Below, piece by piece: positions 47,009 to 57,811 of a stretch of DNA of 64,000 nucleotides; position 1 is the stretch's first letter; every line of letters begins with the position of its first letter. Under the pieces are notes generated by a model. The model saw nothing but the letters and a program-made list of their open reading frames with translations. It ran no database searches and was not told the origin of the DNA. The position numbers and the translations under genes were made by a program. Source of the stretch: Elioraea tepidiphila DSM 17972 (lineage in GTDB: Bacteria; Pseudomonadota; Alphaproteobacteria; Acetobacterales; Acetobacteraceae); assembly GCF_000378465.1 (NCBI RefSeq), contig NZ_KB899911.1:212203-276202 (forward strand), read 5' to 3'.

Positions 47009-47029
47009 CCAGGAAACTCAGTTTCCTGG
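47009..47029. repeat. Hairpin upstream of pyrB
   Basis: CCAGGAAAC (47009-47017), TCA, GTTTCCTGG (47021-47029): a perfect 9-bp palindrome 81 nt upstream of pyrB in a G/A-rich 241-nt gap between the restriction gene and pyrB. It could be a terminator of the restriction gene (which reads toward it) or part of the pyrB leader. The rest of the gap holds nothing recognisable. Confidence 0.5.
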
Positions 47030-47169
47030 CGGGTGGGTGCGGGAGGGCGGAGCCCTTCCGCTGTGTTCTGTGCGGCCGAAGGCCGAATGCGGGATCAGTC
47101 CGTTGTTTCGGGGACACGCACGTCACGGTGGTCCGCACTTCCGCGACACGACCTGTGGAGAGGCCGACG

Positions 47170-48264
47170 CTACAGGAGCGCCGCCAGCTTCCGGTTGGCG
47201 CTGCTGCCGTCGTGGAGCTGCACCAGCTCGTCGGGTTCGGACACGAACCACGCGAACGAACGCCAAGCGAGTCGTGACATCGTCCGCCGCGCGGGGTCGC
47301 CGCCGCGGTCCATGTAGGCAGTCACGACGGCGGCGTGCTCGGGCCGATATCGGCGCGGGCTGGCCGCGATGAGGTCGAGAAGCGCGTTCCGACGCTGGTC
47401 CGTCACCGGGCCGTCCGAGGCCACGACTTCCACGAAAACGAGCAGGACCTCCCCATGCCTGCCCGGCGGATCGAGATCGACAAGAACGACATCGGGCAGA
47501 AGGTCGGCGGCATCCAGGGGAATGCCGAGCGCCGTCTCCAGGGGGGCATCCCGGAAGGGACGCTTGTTGGCGCTATCGCTGACCCACGCCACGCGCGGGT
47601 TGCCGAGAAAGGCGGGTGCGAAGACTTCGATCACCGCCTTGGTGATGGTCGGGCTCGGGCCCGGCGGCAGGACGATGGACGGACCCCCGGGGCCTTGGAC
47701 GGTGATGTTGGCGCCCGCGGTGCTTGCGCCTGCGCGCACGAGGGCGGCGCGCGCCAGCGCCGCGGCGGAGAGATGGGCGCGGCGCCAGGCTGCGGCCTCG
47801 GCGTCGAGCTGCGCGCCGGTCAGCCCCGGACGGAACAGCGCGGCGAATTCGGCTCGGAGCGCATAGCGCCCCGCGGGCGATGTCGTCGGCACCCCTTCGC
47901 GTTCCACCATCGCATTGAACGGGACGAGCCCCTGGCGGATCACCTCGTCGCGGAGCGGTTCGCGCGTGTTCTCGGCGTACCAGCGACCGGCCGGCGACGG
48001 CGCCTTCGCCTTGCTCATGATGTCGAGATACGCACGGCGGGAGTCATCGTCCTGACGGGCCGCCTGCGCATCGCTCATGCGCAGCACATGGCGCGGCGCA
48101 AGCCAGGCGCCCGACCCTGCAACGGCACCGATGTAGAGGGCGGTGAACACGGTCCGGGCGGTCATATCCCGGATCAGGAAGCCCCGATCCGGCGTGCCCT
48201 CGGGGAAGATGACCAGCAGCCGTGCGCGCATCTCCTGCCACGGCACCAGCGCCGGCAGGGTCAT
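47170..48264 (-). CDS. BsuBI/PstI-type type II restriction endonuclease
   Basis: 364 residues from ATG 48264, overlapping the methyltransferase stop by 4 nt (ATGA). N-terminal helical specificity-type region, then the BsuBI/PstI C-terminal domain: LPDVVLVDLDPPGRHGEVLLVFVEVVASDGPVTDQRR, with the PD-(D/E)xK-like acidic and VEVV core, and HAAVVTAYMDRGGDPARRTMSRLAWRSFAWFVSEPDEL, the family ending. Members cleave CTGCAG, but the specificity here is not provable from sequence. It probably cuts foreign DNA lacking the cognate N6 methylation. Confidence 0.82.
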   Translation of the reverse strand: MTLPALVPWQEMRARLLVIFPEGTPDRGFLIRDMTARTVFTALYIGAVAGSGAWLAPRHVLRMSDAQAARQDDDSRRAYLDIMSKAKAPSPAGRWYAENTREPLRDEVIRQGLVPFNAMVEREGVPTTSPAGRYALRAEFAALFRPGLTGAQLDAEAAAWRRAHLSAAALARAALVRAGASTAGANITVQGPGGPSIVLPPGPSPTITKAVIEVFAPAFLGNPRVAWVSDSANKRPFRDAPLETALGIPLDAADLLPDVVLVDLDPPGRHGEVLLVFVEVVASDGPVTDQRRNALLDLIAASPRRYRPEHAAVVTAYMDRGGDPARRTMSRLAWRSFAWFVSEPDELVQLHDGSSANRKLAALL

Positions 48265-50033
48265 CCGCTGACACCATAGAGCCGTGCCACGGCTGCCTCG
48301 GGATCGGGTGCTGCGAGTGCGGTGAGCAGATCGGCCGTGGCCGGCAGCGGCATCGCTTCCAGCTCCGACGCGCTCACTGCGACGGAGGCGTTGATGCAGC
48401 GGAGCACGCGGTCGGCGGTGGCGGTGGCAAGGAAAGCGGCGAGGGCCGGGATCGGGACCGGCGGCCGGACCGTGCTGGGCACGATCATGTTGAGATGGTT
48501 CTCTACCGTGACGCATCCGTATCGCACGAGCAGGTCCGCGGGCATCTCGGCAGCGATGAGCCGGCGATGCTGTTCCTTCGCGGTGGTGCGCTGAACCAGC
48601 ACGCAGGGTCGCGTCACGATGTTCGGGTCCTGCGGACCCGTGGGTTCGAACCACGCTGCGTGGTTCTTTTTGGTCGCGCGCAGAACGAACCGGCCATCCT
48701 GCGTGACCGCCTCGGCCCAAACCACCGGGATGCGGCCCTTGCCTGGCGTGTGGTGCAGCCGCGGCTTGTGGCGGTTCCACACCAGCGGGCCGGTGGAGAC
48801 GCGGTAGCCCCAATCCGCCAGACGCGCCGGCATCCTGCGCATGCGCTCCACGAACGCGACGTCATCGACGCTGCGCGGGACGGTCCAGGGTGCCTCGGGA
48901 TCGCGCGGCAGGATCAGCGTGCCTGTCGGCTCGACGCGCAAGCCGGCAGGCTCGACCCGGACGATCGCGCACTCGGCCTGATCCGTCCGCCGACCACGCC
49001 GGAACGTGGAGAGGGCGACTTCCTGCAGGACGTCCGCGAACACGTCCTTCCGGCTCTCCACGAGATCGAGCGTCACAGGCGGCGCGTGCTCGCGCAGCAG
49101 ACGGCGCAGCGCCTTGAAGTAGTGCCCGGCAAGGAAGCTCGCCGGCGTGAGATAGGCGACGATGCCACCATCCGGCTTCGCCAGATGCACGGCGAGATCG
49201 GTGAAGAGCCCGTAGAGGTTCGGGTGTCCGTGCAGGCTGCGGGCGAAGCGTGCGCGCAGGAGCGGCGAATCCTTCACCTTGCCGAAGGGCGGATTGCCGA
49301 TGACGAGGTCGAACGAACCGGCGCCGTCCTCGAAGGTGCGGAGGGCGTCTCGCCGCTCCGCGACCGTCCCCAAGCGCCGTCCGGACGCCGTCGCCAAAGG
49401 CAGGGCGACCGCCTCGACCGCCAGGTTGGCAAGCCATGCGGCGAAGGGGTCCACATCCCAGCCGCGCAGTCGGGATGTGAGCGCGGCGATGGCGATGGAC
49501 GGCTCGACGCCGTTCATGGCGGCAAGCATCCGCGTGGCGGCTTCGACGAGGAAGGCGCCACCCCCGCAGGACGGGTCGATCACGCGGCCCGTGCGCCAAT
49601 CGTGGCCGGCGCGCTCGGCCTTGTCCAAGAGACGGCCCACGAGGGGCGGAGGCGTGTAGTAGACGCCGTATTCAGCGCGATGGGCCTGAGGCAGAGCCTG
49701 CGCATACAGGTAGCCGAGGGCCGCAATGGCCTCTGGGATGGGCAGGTGCGCCACATCGCGGCCGAAATCTTGCGCGGTCCGTATCACCTCGGGCGACAGC
49801 GCGGCGAGTGTCGTTTCCGTCGGCAGGGGTGGCGGCGCGAGCGGATCGGCTTCGCAGGCTTTCACGTTCGCATGCCACCACGCCACTGCCGCTTCTCGGG
49901 CCACCGCGCGGGCAGCCTCGACGCTGGCCGCATCTGCGACGCGGGCCAGCGGAACGTGGCGATGCGGCAGGCCGGTGGCGGCGGCCGATCGGCGCGCCTG
50001 TCGTTGCTGGCCAAATGCTCCTGTCGATACCAT
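48261..50033 (-). CDS. N6-adenine DNA methyltransferase of the BsuBI/PstI-type RM system
   Basis: 590 residues with an N-terminal helical region, SAM motif I near residue 150 (RVIDPSCGGGAFLVEA), catalytic motif IV NPPF near residue 248 (DLVIGNPPFGK), and a C-terminal target-recognition region (RVSTGPLVWNRHKPRLHH, VLVQRTTAKEQHRRL). ATG 50033. Its partner endonuclease follows directly. The pair is flanked by pyrB on one side and an AT-rich element on the other, so it looks like an inserted cassette. Confidence 0.9.
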   Translation of the reverse strand: MVSTGAFGQQRQARRSAAATGLPHRHVPLARVADAASVEAARAVAREAAVAWWHANVKACEADPLAPPPLPTETTLAALSPEVIRTAQDFGRDVAHLPIPEAIAALGYLYAQALPQAHRAEYGVYYTPPPLVGRLLDKAERAGHDWRTGRVIDPSCGGGAFLVEAATRMLAAMNGVEPSIAIAALTSRLRGWDVDPFAAWLANLAVEAVALPLATASGRRLGTVAERRDALRTFEDGAGSFDLVIGNPPFGKVKDSPLLRARFARSLHGHPNLYGLFTDLAVHLAKPDGGIVAYLTPASFLAGHYFKALRRLLREHAPPVTLDLVESRKDVFADVLQEVALSTFRRGRRTDQAECAIVRVEPAGLRVEPTGTLILPRDPEAPWTVPRSVDDVAFVERMRRMPARLADWGYRVSTGPLVWNRHKPRLHHTPGKGRIPVVWAEAVTQDGRFVLRATKKNHAAWFEPTGPQDPNIVTRPCVLVQRTTAKEQHRRLIAAEMPADLLVRYGCVTVENHLNMIVPSTVRPPVPIPALAAFLATATADRVLRCINASVAVSASELEAMPLPATADLLTALAAPDPEAAVARLYGVSG

Positions 50034-50292
50034 CGATCCCGCCGGCGATTCGCACGGAACTATGCCTGTTCGCGTCGCGGTCGGACAGATTCGCCCGCGC
50101 CGAGGTGGCGATGGCCTTGTGTCCAGGCGGTTTGTCGGTATAGGAAGATTGTCGCCAGCCTTCCGTGGCCTTCCGTGCGCCCCGCGGCCACCCCGCCTTG
50201 GTGATGCCGCGCCCGGCGAGCGCCTTCCAAGCCCCGTCGAGCGCGCTCCGCGCAGGTCACCGGGCGCTGGCCGCGGCGGGAGACTGTCAGGA

Positions 50293-50366
50293 CCCTCGGG
50301 AGGACGATTAAAGGCTTAAGGTCTTAAAGCGTTAAAGCTTAAAGTCCTAAATCTGAGGCCCGAGGG
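50293..50366. repeat. AT-rich structured element with TTAAAG repeats inside a long inverted repeat
   Basis: In a 349-nt gene-free gap between the methyltransferase start and a binding-protein gene. Outer arms CCCTCGGG (50293-50300) and CCCGAGGG (50359-50366), and inner arms AGGAC (50301-50305) and GTCCT (50344-50348), enclose ATTAAAGG, CTTAAGG, TCTTAAAGC, GTTAAAGC and TTAAAGT: five (T/A)TTAA(A/G)-type units at 7-9 nt spacing. This is the most AT-rich spot in the locus. The remaining 259 nt of the gap show nothing recognisable. Confidence 0.7.
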
Positions 50367-50382
50367 CGCCCCCCAGAGCCGC

Positions 50383-51885
50383 CTACCGCCGCAGCCGCAC
50401 GTCCTGCAACCGCATCATCCCGTCCGGGTGCGCCTGGAACCCCTCGACATTGGCCCGCGAAGCCCACAGCCAGCGGTGGTGGTACAGCACCAGATGCGGC
50501 CGATCCTCCATCCAGATCGCGGCCGCCTGCCGATACAGCGCCTGCCGCTCCTCCACCCCCGTCACCGCCCGCGCCTTGCCCAGCAGCTCATCGAGCTTCG
50601 GGTTGCAGTACTTGCCCCAGTTCACGAACCCGTCGCATTGCAGCCAGATCGCGATGTTGCCGTCGGGGTCCGGCCGGCCCGACCAGATCACGATCGCCGC
50701 GTCGAAGTCGCCGCGCCGGTTGGCCGCGACCATGCTGGCGCTCTCGGAGGCGAGGATGCTGATGTCGAACCCGGCCTCGGCCGCCATGGCCTGGATCACC
50801 TCGGCCACCTGGCGCTCCACCGGCGCGTTGGCGATCGCGAGTTCGAACGCGACGCGCTCGTGCCCGGCCTCGCGCAGCAAGGCGCGCGCCTTCGCCACGT
50901 CGCGCGGCGGCACCGGCCGCTCCGCCACCCAGTAGGTGCTGTCCGGCGCCTCGAACTGGTTGGACGGCACGAACCGCCCCTCCAGCGCCACCTGGTTGAT
51001 GACGTTGCGGTCGATCGCCGCCTCCAGCGCGGCCCGCACGCGCGGATCGGACCCCAGCGGCCGCTTCGCCCGCTCGCCCGCGCCGAGATTGAAGGTCATG
51101 GTCTGGTAGGCCATGGCCGTGCCGGCGATCAGCCTGAGCGACCGGTCGCGCTCGACCGAGGCGACGTCGGACGGGGTGACGCGCTCGATCAGGTCGAGCT
51201 GGCCGGCGCGCAGGTTGAGCAGCCGCACCGTGCCGTCGGGGATCGGGCGGTACTCGACCCGGTCGAGATGGATGCGCCCGGCATCCCAGTAGCCGGGGAA
51301 GCGTTCGAGCTCGACCACCTCCTGGGTGACGCGCCGGACGAACCTGAACGGCCCCGCGCAGACCGGGTTGGTGTGGATGCGCTCGCCCAGCGCCGCGATC
51401 GCGCGGGGCGACATCATCATCCCCGCGCGGTCGGCCAGCACGGCGAGCAGCGGCGCGTCGGGCTGCGACAGCACCAGCCGGACGGTGAGGGGATCGACCA
51501 CCTCGACCGCGCTGACCGAGGCGAGCTCGGTCTTGCGCCGGCTCTCGCGCGCCTCGCGGTAGCGGTCGAGGTTCACCTTCACGGCCGCCGCGTCCATCGG
51601 CGTGCCGTCGTGGAACAGCACGCCGTCGCGCAGGCGGAGGGTCAGCGACCTGGCGTCATCGCCCCAGCGCCACTCGGTCGCGAGCTGCGGGATGTAGCGA
51701 AGCTGCGGGTCGAGATCGATCAGCTTGTCGCAGAGCGCGGCGAACACCACCCGCTCGAACACGCTGCCCGACTGCGCCGGGTCGAGCATGTTGGGGTCGG
51801 CCGAGAGCCCGATGCGCAGTGTGCCCTGCGCGGCGGCGGGCGTGGCCAGGAGCGCGAGAGCCAGCGCGACGGCGGTTCGCTTCAT
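50383..51885 (-). CDS. ABC transporter substrate-binding protein, family 5
   Basis: 500-residue periplasmic binding protein (SBP_bac_5). Signal peptide [20 protein letters not shown] from ATG 51885 (GGGGAGA upstream), then [38 protein letters not shown] (family signature), [17 protein letters not shown]. Differs from the 15-kb copy and from known DppA/OppA. No permease or ATPase adjacent, so it is orphan or served by a transporter encoded elsewhere. The AT-rich element at 50293 follows its stop. Confidence 0.9.
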   Translation of the reverse strand: MKRTAVALALALLATPAAAQGTLRIGLSADPNMLDPAQSGSVFERVVFAALCDKLIDLDPQLRYIPQLATEWRWGDDARSLTLRLRDGVLFHDGTPMDAAAVKVNLDRYREARESRRKTELASVSAVEVVDPLTVRLVLSQPDAPLLAVLADRAGMMMSPRAIAALGERIHTNPVCAGPFRFVRRVTQEVVELERFPGYWDAGRIHLDRVEYRPIPDGTVRLLNLRAGQLDLIERVTPSDVASVERDRSLRLIAGTAMAYQTMTFNLGAGERAKRPLGSDPRVRAALEAAIDRNVINQVALEGRFVPSNQFEAPDSTYWVAERPVPPRDVAKARALLREAGHERVAFELAIANAPVERQVAEVIQAMAAEAGFDISILASESASMVAANRRGDFDAAIVIWSGRPDPDGNIAIWLQCDGFVNWGKYCNPKLDELLGKARAVTGVEERQALYRQAAAIWMEDRPHLVLYHHRWLWASRANVEGFQAHPDGMMRLQDVRLRR

Positions 51886-51937
51886 CACCGTCTCCCCGAT
51901 GGTGTTCACGACACGTCAGGGGATGACGCAGGGCGTG

Positions 51938-52405
51938 TCAACCCGGCCGGGTCGCGTCGAGTGCGGCTTGCAGCATGTAGGCCGCCGCCGCCTTGTCCAC
52001 GACCGCGGCGCGGCGGGCGCGCGTCAGGTCCGCCTCGCCGATCAGCATCCGGTTCACCGCCGCCGAGGAGAGCCGCTCGTCCCACAGCGCGACCGGCAGG
52101 CCGAGTGCTGAGGCGAGTGCCGCCGCCCAGTCGCGCGCGGCCTGCGCGGCCGGTCCGCTCGTGCCGTCCATCGACAGCGGCAGGCCCACCACCACCCCGC
52201 CCGCGCCCTCCTTCGCCGCGATCGCCGCGATCTCGGCCGCGTTGGCCTTCAGCTTGCCCCGCTTCAGCGCGCCGTAGGGCGAGGCGATGGTCAGCGTCAC
52301 GTCCGACAGCGCGACCCCGATCGTCTTCGACCCGGGATCGAGCCCGATCAGCCGCGCACCCTTCGGCAGGGAGGCCCGCAGGGCCGCGACACTGGCAACC
52401 AGCAT
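51938..52405 (-). CDS. ruvX: Putative Holliday junction resolvase RuvX/YqgF
   Basis: 155-residue RNase H-fold protein. [17 protein letters not shown] carries the first catalytic Asp, [14 protein letters not shown] the second segment, and [15 protein letters not shown] the third Glu-containing strand, and [14 protein letters not shown] the last Asp. YqgF/RuvX acts on rRNA 16S 5' end processing and possibly on junctions. It is divergent from gatC. Confidence 0.9.
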   Translation of the reverse strand: MLVASVAALRASLPKGARLIGLDPGSKTIGVALSDVTLTIASPYGALKRGKLKANAAEIAAIAAKEGAGGVVVGLPLSMDGTSGPAAQAARDWAAALASALGLPVALWDERLSSAAVNRMLIGEADLTRARRAAVVDKAAAAYMLQAALDATRPG

Positions 52406-52449
52406 GGGCCGATGGTAACACCCCGGCCTTCCATCGAAGGAGTAGCCAG

Positions 52450-52749
52450 GTGTCGCTCGACGCCGAGACCGTCCGACGCATTGCCGCGCTCGCCCGCATC
52501 CGCGTGAAGGACGAGGAGGTTACGCGCCTCCAGGGCGAGCTGAACCACATCCTCGCCTGGATCGAGCAACTGTCCGAGGTGGAGACCGAGGGAGTGGAGC
52601 CGCTGCCCGGGGCGATGCGCATGAAACTGAAGATGCGCGAGGACGTCGTCACCGACGGCGACCTGCACGACGCCATCCTGGCGAACGCGCCCGACCGCGC
52701 GGACAACGCCATGGGCTCGTTCTTCGCCGTGCCGAAGGTGGTGGAATGA
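52450..52749 (+). CDS. gatC: Asp/Glu-tRNA amidotransferase subunit GatC
   Basis: 99-residue linker subunit of GatCAB, which converts Glu-tRNA(Gln) or Asp-tRNA(Asn) to the amide form. GTG at 52450 follows [26 protein letters not shown] and [23 protein letters not shown] (C-terminal GatC pattern) are clear. It overlaps gatA by 4 nt. The larger open frame upstream is antisense. Confidence 0.95.
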   Translation: MSLDAETVRRIAALARIRVKDEEVTRLQGELNHILAWIEQLSEVETEGVEPLPGAMRMKLKMREDVVTDGDLHDAILANAPDRADNAMGSFFAVPKVVE

Positions 52750-54220
52750 CCGCGCCGACCGATCTCACGCTGGCCGAGGCGCGCGCGGCGCTGGCGGCGA
52801 AGCGGATCAGCGCGAGGGAACTCGCCGAGGCGCATCTCGCCGCGATCGAGAAGCTGAAGGACCTGAACGCGTTCATCACCGTGACACCCGAGCGCGCGCT
52901 CGCCGATGCCGCCGCCGCCGATGCGCGGATCGCGAAGGGCGAGGCCCGGCCGCTCGACGGCATCCCGCTCGCGATCAAGGACCTGTTCTGCACGACCGGC
53001 ATCCGCTCCACCGCCGCGAGCCGCATTCTCGGCAACTTCGTCCCGCCCTACGAGAGCACGGTCAGCGCGAAGCTCTGGGCGGCCGGCGCGGTGTGCCTCG
53101 GCAAGACCAACCTCGACGAGTTCGCGATGGGCTCGTCGAACACCACGTCCGCCTTCGGCAATGTCGTGAACCCCTGGCGGCGGCGCGGCGACAACCGTGA
53201 CCTCGTGCCCGGCGGCTCCTCGGGCGGGTCGGCCGCGGCGGTGGCCGCGCGGCTCTGCCTCGGCGCGACCGCGACCGACACGGGCGGGTCGATCCGCCAG
53301 CCGGCCGCGTTCACCGGCACGGTCGGCATCAAGCCGACCTATGGGCGCTGCTCGCGCTGGGGCATCGTCGCGTTCGCGTCGTCGCTGGATCAGGCCGGGC
53401 CGATCGCGCGCACGGTGCGCGACGCCGCGATCCTGCTGCGCGAGATGTCGGGTCACGATCCGAAGGACAGCACCTCCGCCGACGTCGCGGTGCCGGATTT
53501 CGAGGCTGCGCTCGGCCAGGGGGTGAAGGGGCTGCGCATCGGCGTGCCGAAGGAGTACCGGCTCGACGGGATGGTGCCGGAGATCGAGGCGCTGTGGCAG
53601 CAGGGCATCGCCTGGCTGAAGGAGGCGGGGGCGACGATCCACGACATTTCGCTGCCGCACACGCGCTACGCCCTGCCGACCTACTACATCGTCGCGCCCG
53701 CCGAGGCGTCGTCGAACCTCGCGCGCTATGACGGTGTGCGCTACGGGCTGCGCGTGGAGGAGGGCGGCGATCTCGACGACCTCTACGAAGCCACACGCGG
53801 CGCGGGGTTCGGCGCCGAGGTGCGCCGGCGCATCCTGATCGGCACCTATGTGCTGAGCGCCGGCTACTATGACGCCTACTACCTTAAGGCGCAGAAGGTG
53901 CGCGCGCTGATCCAGCGCGACTTCGACGAGGCGTACAAGATCGTCGATGCGATCCTGACGCCGGCGACCCCGTCCTCGGCCTTCGCGATCGGCGAGAAGC
54001 AGGACGACCCGGTGACGATGTACCTGAACGACGTGTTCACCGTGCCCGCCAACCTCGCGGGCCTGCCGGGGATCAGCGTGCCGGCGGGGCTGGATGCCTC
54101 GGGTCTGCCGCTGGGCTTGCAGGTGCTCGGCCGGGCCTTCGACGAGGAGACGGTGTTCCGGGTGGCCGCCGCAATCGAGGCGGCCGCCGGGTTCGACGCG
54201 CTGCCGCAGCTGAGGGCCGC

Positions 54221-54224
<4 letters not shown>
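52746..54224 (+). CDS. gatA: Asp/Glu-tRNA amidotransferase subunit GatA
   Basis: 492-residue amidase subunit. The Ser-cisSer-Lys triad is in [11 protein letters not shown] (Lys), and [16 protein letters not shown] (Ser), with [15 protein letters not shown] (cis-Ser). It releases ammonia from glutamine and passes it to GatB. Overlaps: 4 nt with gatC and 4 nt with gatB. Full length. Confidence 0.97.
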
Positions 54225-55672
<1,448 letters not shown>

Positions 55673-55750
55673 GCGGCTCTTGCCGGATCGCCGGATCGCC
55701 CCTTCTCTTGATGCGGCCGGTGATTCGGACCCGGCGGAGACCTTCCGGCG

Positions 55751-56743
55751 ATGCTCTCGCGCTTCGTTCCCTTCGGTTTCGGCGGCAAGCGCCGGTTCGA
55801 CCAGCTCTCGGAGCAGGATATCCTCGCCCTCGCCATCGGCGCCGAGGAGGAGGACTCGCGCATCTACGCCACCTACGCCGCCAAGCTGCGCGCCGACTAT
55901 CCCGCCAGCGCCGCCGTGTTCGACGCCATGGCGGAGGAGGAGAACTCCCACCGCCGCCGCCTGATCGAGCTCTACCAGAAGCGGTTCGGCGACCTGATCG
56001 TGCCGATCCGGCGCGAGCACGTCGCTGATTTCTACACCCGCCGCCCGGTCTGGCTGGTCGAGACCCTCGGCCTCGATCGCATCCGCGAGGAAGCCGCCTC
56101 GATGGAGCGCGAGGCGCACGACTTCTACCTCGCCGCCGCCGCCCGCACCCAGGATGCCGAGACGCGCAAGCTGCTCGGCGACCTCGCGGCGGTCGAGGCT
56201 GGCCACGAGGCGAAGGCCGACCACCTCGTCGAGACGCATCTCGGCGGCGAGGCGCGCGCGCGGGAGGACTTCGCCCAGCGCCGCCAGTTCGTGCTCACCT
56301 GGGTGCAGCCGGGCCTCGCCGGGCTGATGGATGGGTCGGTCTCGACGCTCGCGCCGATCTTCGCCACCGCCTTCGCCACCCAGGACACCTGGACGACCTT
56401 CCTGATCGGGCTCTCGGCTTCGGTCGGCGCCGGCATCTCGATGGGCTTCACCGAGGCCGCGCACGACGACGGCAAGCTCTCCGGCCGCGGCGCGCCGTGG
56501 AAGCGCGGCCTCGCCTCGGGGGTGATGACGACGATCGGCGGGCTGGGCCACGCCCTGCCGTATCTCATCCCGGACTTCTGGACCGCGACCGCGCTCGCGC
56601 TCGCGATCGTGTTCGTCGAGCTCTGGGCGATCGCCTGGATCCAGAACCGCTACATGGAGACGCCTTGGTTGCGCGCGACCTTCCAGGTGGTGCTCGGCGG
56701 CTCGCTGGTGCTGGCCGCGGGCATCCTGATCGGCGGGTCCTGA
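55751..56743 (+). CDS. mbfA: Membrane-bound ferritin-like protein MbfA (rubrerythrin-VIT fusion)
   Basis: 330 residues: N-terminal rubrerythrin/ferritin-like di-iron four-helix domain (EEEDSRIYATYAAKL, MAEEENSHRRRL, MEREAHDFYLAAA, VEAGHEAKADHLVE supply the Glu/His ligands) and a C-terminal VIT1/CCC1 membrane domain (QPGLAGLMDGSVSTLAPIF, ISMGFTEAAHDDG...). MbfA exports iron and protects from peroxide in alphaproteobacteria, under Irr control. No obvious Irr box is visible in the 78 nt upstream, so the promoter may be elsewhere or the gene may be read from gatB. Confidence 0.93.
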   Translation: MLSRFVPFGFGGKRRFDQLSEQDILALAIGAEEEDSRIYATYAAKLRADYPASAAVFDAMAEEENSHRRRLIELYQKRFGDLIVPIRREHVADFYTRRPVWLVETLGLDRIREEAASMEREAHDFYLAAAARTQDAETRKLLGDLAAVEAGHEAKADHLVETHLGGEARAREDFAQRRQFVLTWVQPGLAGLMDGSVSTLAPIFATAFATQDTWTTFLIGLSASVGAGISMGFTEAAHDDGKLSGRGAPWKRGLASGVMTTIGGLGHALPYLIPDFWTATALALAIVFVELWAIAWIQNRYMETPWLRATFQVVLGGSLVLAAGILIGGS

Positions 56744-56746
56744 CCG

Positions 56747-57691
56747 TCAGCCCGGCACGCGCGGCGTGAGCGGGCTCGCGAGCGCCCACTCGGCGATCTC
56801 GTCGCGGCGGGCGAACCACACGCCGGGCTTCTGCTTGGCCCAGGCGATGAACGCCTCGACCGTGCGCGAGACGGATGGCCTGCCGGCGATGAAGTCGTGC
56901 AGCGGCATGCTCATCATCCGTCGCCGCCGCGCGCCCTCCTCGTACAGCGTCTCGAACTCCTGGCGCAGCACCCGCTCGTAGTTCTCCAGCGGCTGGAGGC
57001 TGTTCTGGAAGAACTGCAGATCGTTCACATGCGTCATGTACGGCGAGAGCAGGAAGTCGCCGCCATCCACCGGCACGATGAACGGCTCGTCACGGGAACG
57101 ATCGTCGATCGAATAGGTGAGCCCGAGCTCCTTCAGGATCGACAGCGTGTTCGGCCCGTATTGCAGCCCGCGCGCGTTGAACCCCTTGGGCCAGACGCCG
57201 GTGGCGCGCCGGAGGCTCTCGAAGCCCGAGCGCAGGAACGCGGTCTCCTCCGCGCGCGGCAGGTGGAACTGCGGCGCATGCGCGCGGCCGCGCCCGCCGC
57301 CCTCGTGACCGCGGCGCACCACCTCGCGCGCGACCTCGGGGTGCGCGTCGATCGAGGCGCCGATCATGAACGAGCTGACACGGATGCCCTGCCGGTCGAA
57401 CAGGTCGAGCAGGCGCGGGATGCCCTCGATCGCGCCATAGCGGCGCATCGATGCGATCGGGTGGTTGGGGAAGCGCTGCGACGCCTGCGGCGTGCCGGGC
57501 GGGCCGGGTTGGGTCAGCTCCGGCTGATCGCCATCCGCCTCCATCATCATCGTCACCGAGAGGGCGAGGCGCGCGCCGCCCGGCCAGAACGGACCGGCTG
57601 TCCGCGCGCGCACGCGCACGGCCGGGGTCGCGAGCGCCGCGGCGAGCAAGGACCGCCGCCCGAGTGCTGTCCGTGATGTGGTGCCGTGCAT
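56747..57691 (-). CDS. Polysaccharide deacetylase-family protein, exported
   Basis: 314 residues from ATG 57691 (GGGAGGG upstream). The N-terminus MHGTTSRTALGRRSLLAAAL has twin arginines followed by a hydrophobic stretch and AxA, so it may use Tat. NodB-fold segments: ARLALSVTMMMEADGD (motif 1, altered), IDAHPEVAREVVRRGHEGGGRGRAHAPQF (motif 2 region, His), RGLQYGPNTLSIL and MSMPLHDFIAGRP (His). As at 29717, the classical TFDDG is absent, so the substrate may be an imide or modified sugar. Confidence 0.78.
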   Translation of the reverse strand: MHGTTSRTALGRRSLLAAALATPAVRVRARTAGPFWPGGARLALSVTMMMEADGDQPELTQPGPPGTPQASQRFPNHPIASMRRYGAIEGIPRLLDLFDRQGIRVSSFMIGASIDAHPEVAREVVRRGHEGGGRGRAHAPQFHLPRAEETAFLRSGFESLRRATGVWPKGFNARGLQYGPNTLSILKELGLTYSIDDRSRDEPFIVPVDGGDFLLSPYMTHVNDLQFFQNSLQPLENYERVLRQEFETLYEEGARRRRMMSMPLHDFIAGRPSVSRTVEAFIAWAKQKPGVWFARRDEIAEWALASPLTPRVPG

Positions 57692-57777
57692 CGAAGCCCT
57701 CCCGTATGTCGCGCGCAGAGTGGCGCAGCGGTTGCGCGTGAACGACCGGCTCGGGCTCACGATCGTGTGAGATGGGG

Positions 57778-57803
57778 GGAACCGCCGCCACCTTTCTGCC
57801 ATT
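57778..57803 (+). promoter_or_regulatory. Possible EcfG-type stress promoter of the trehalose operon
   Basis: GGAAC (57778-57782), 17-nt spacer and CATT (57800-57803; consensus GGAAC-N16/17-CGTT for alphaproteobacterial EcfG). One mismatch. The expected start lies at about 57809-57812, i.e. on the otsB GTG. Trehalose genes are classical targets of the general stress response. Confidence 0.42.
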
Positions 57804-57811
57804 AACGCTTT

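Noticed and set aside
48280..48300. Third copy of the compound palindromic element (AGCCGTGCCACGGCT)
   Set aside because: Short palindrome within the methyltransferase gene; lacks the GTTTCC arm and the second hairpin.
50293..50366. CRISPR array
   Set aside because: The TTAAAG units are only 7-9 nt apart with no spacer of constant length; no cas genes nearby.
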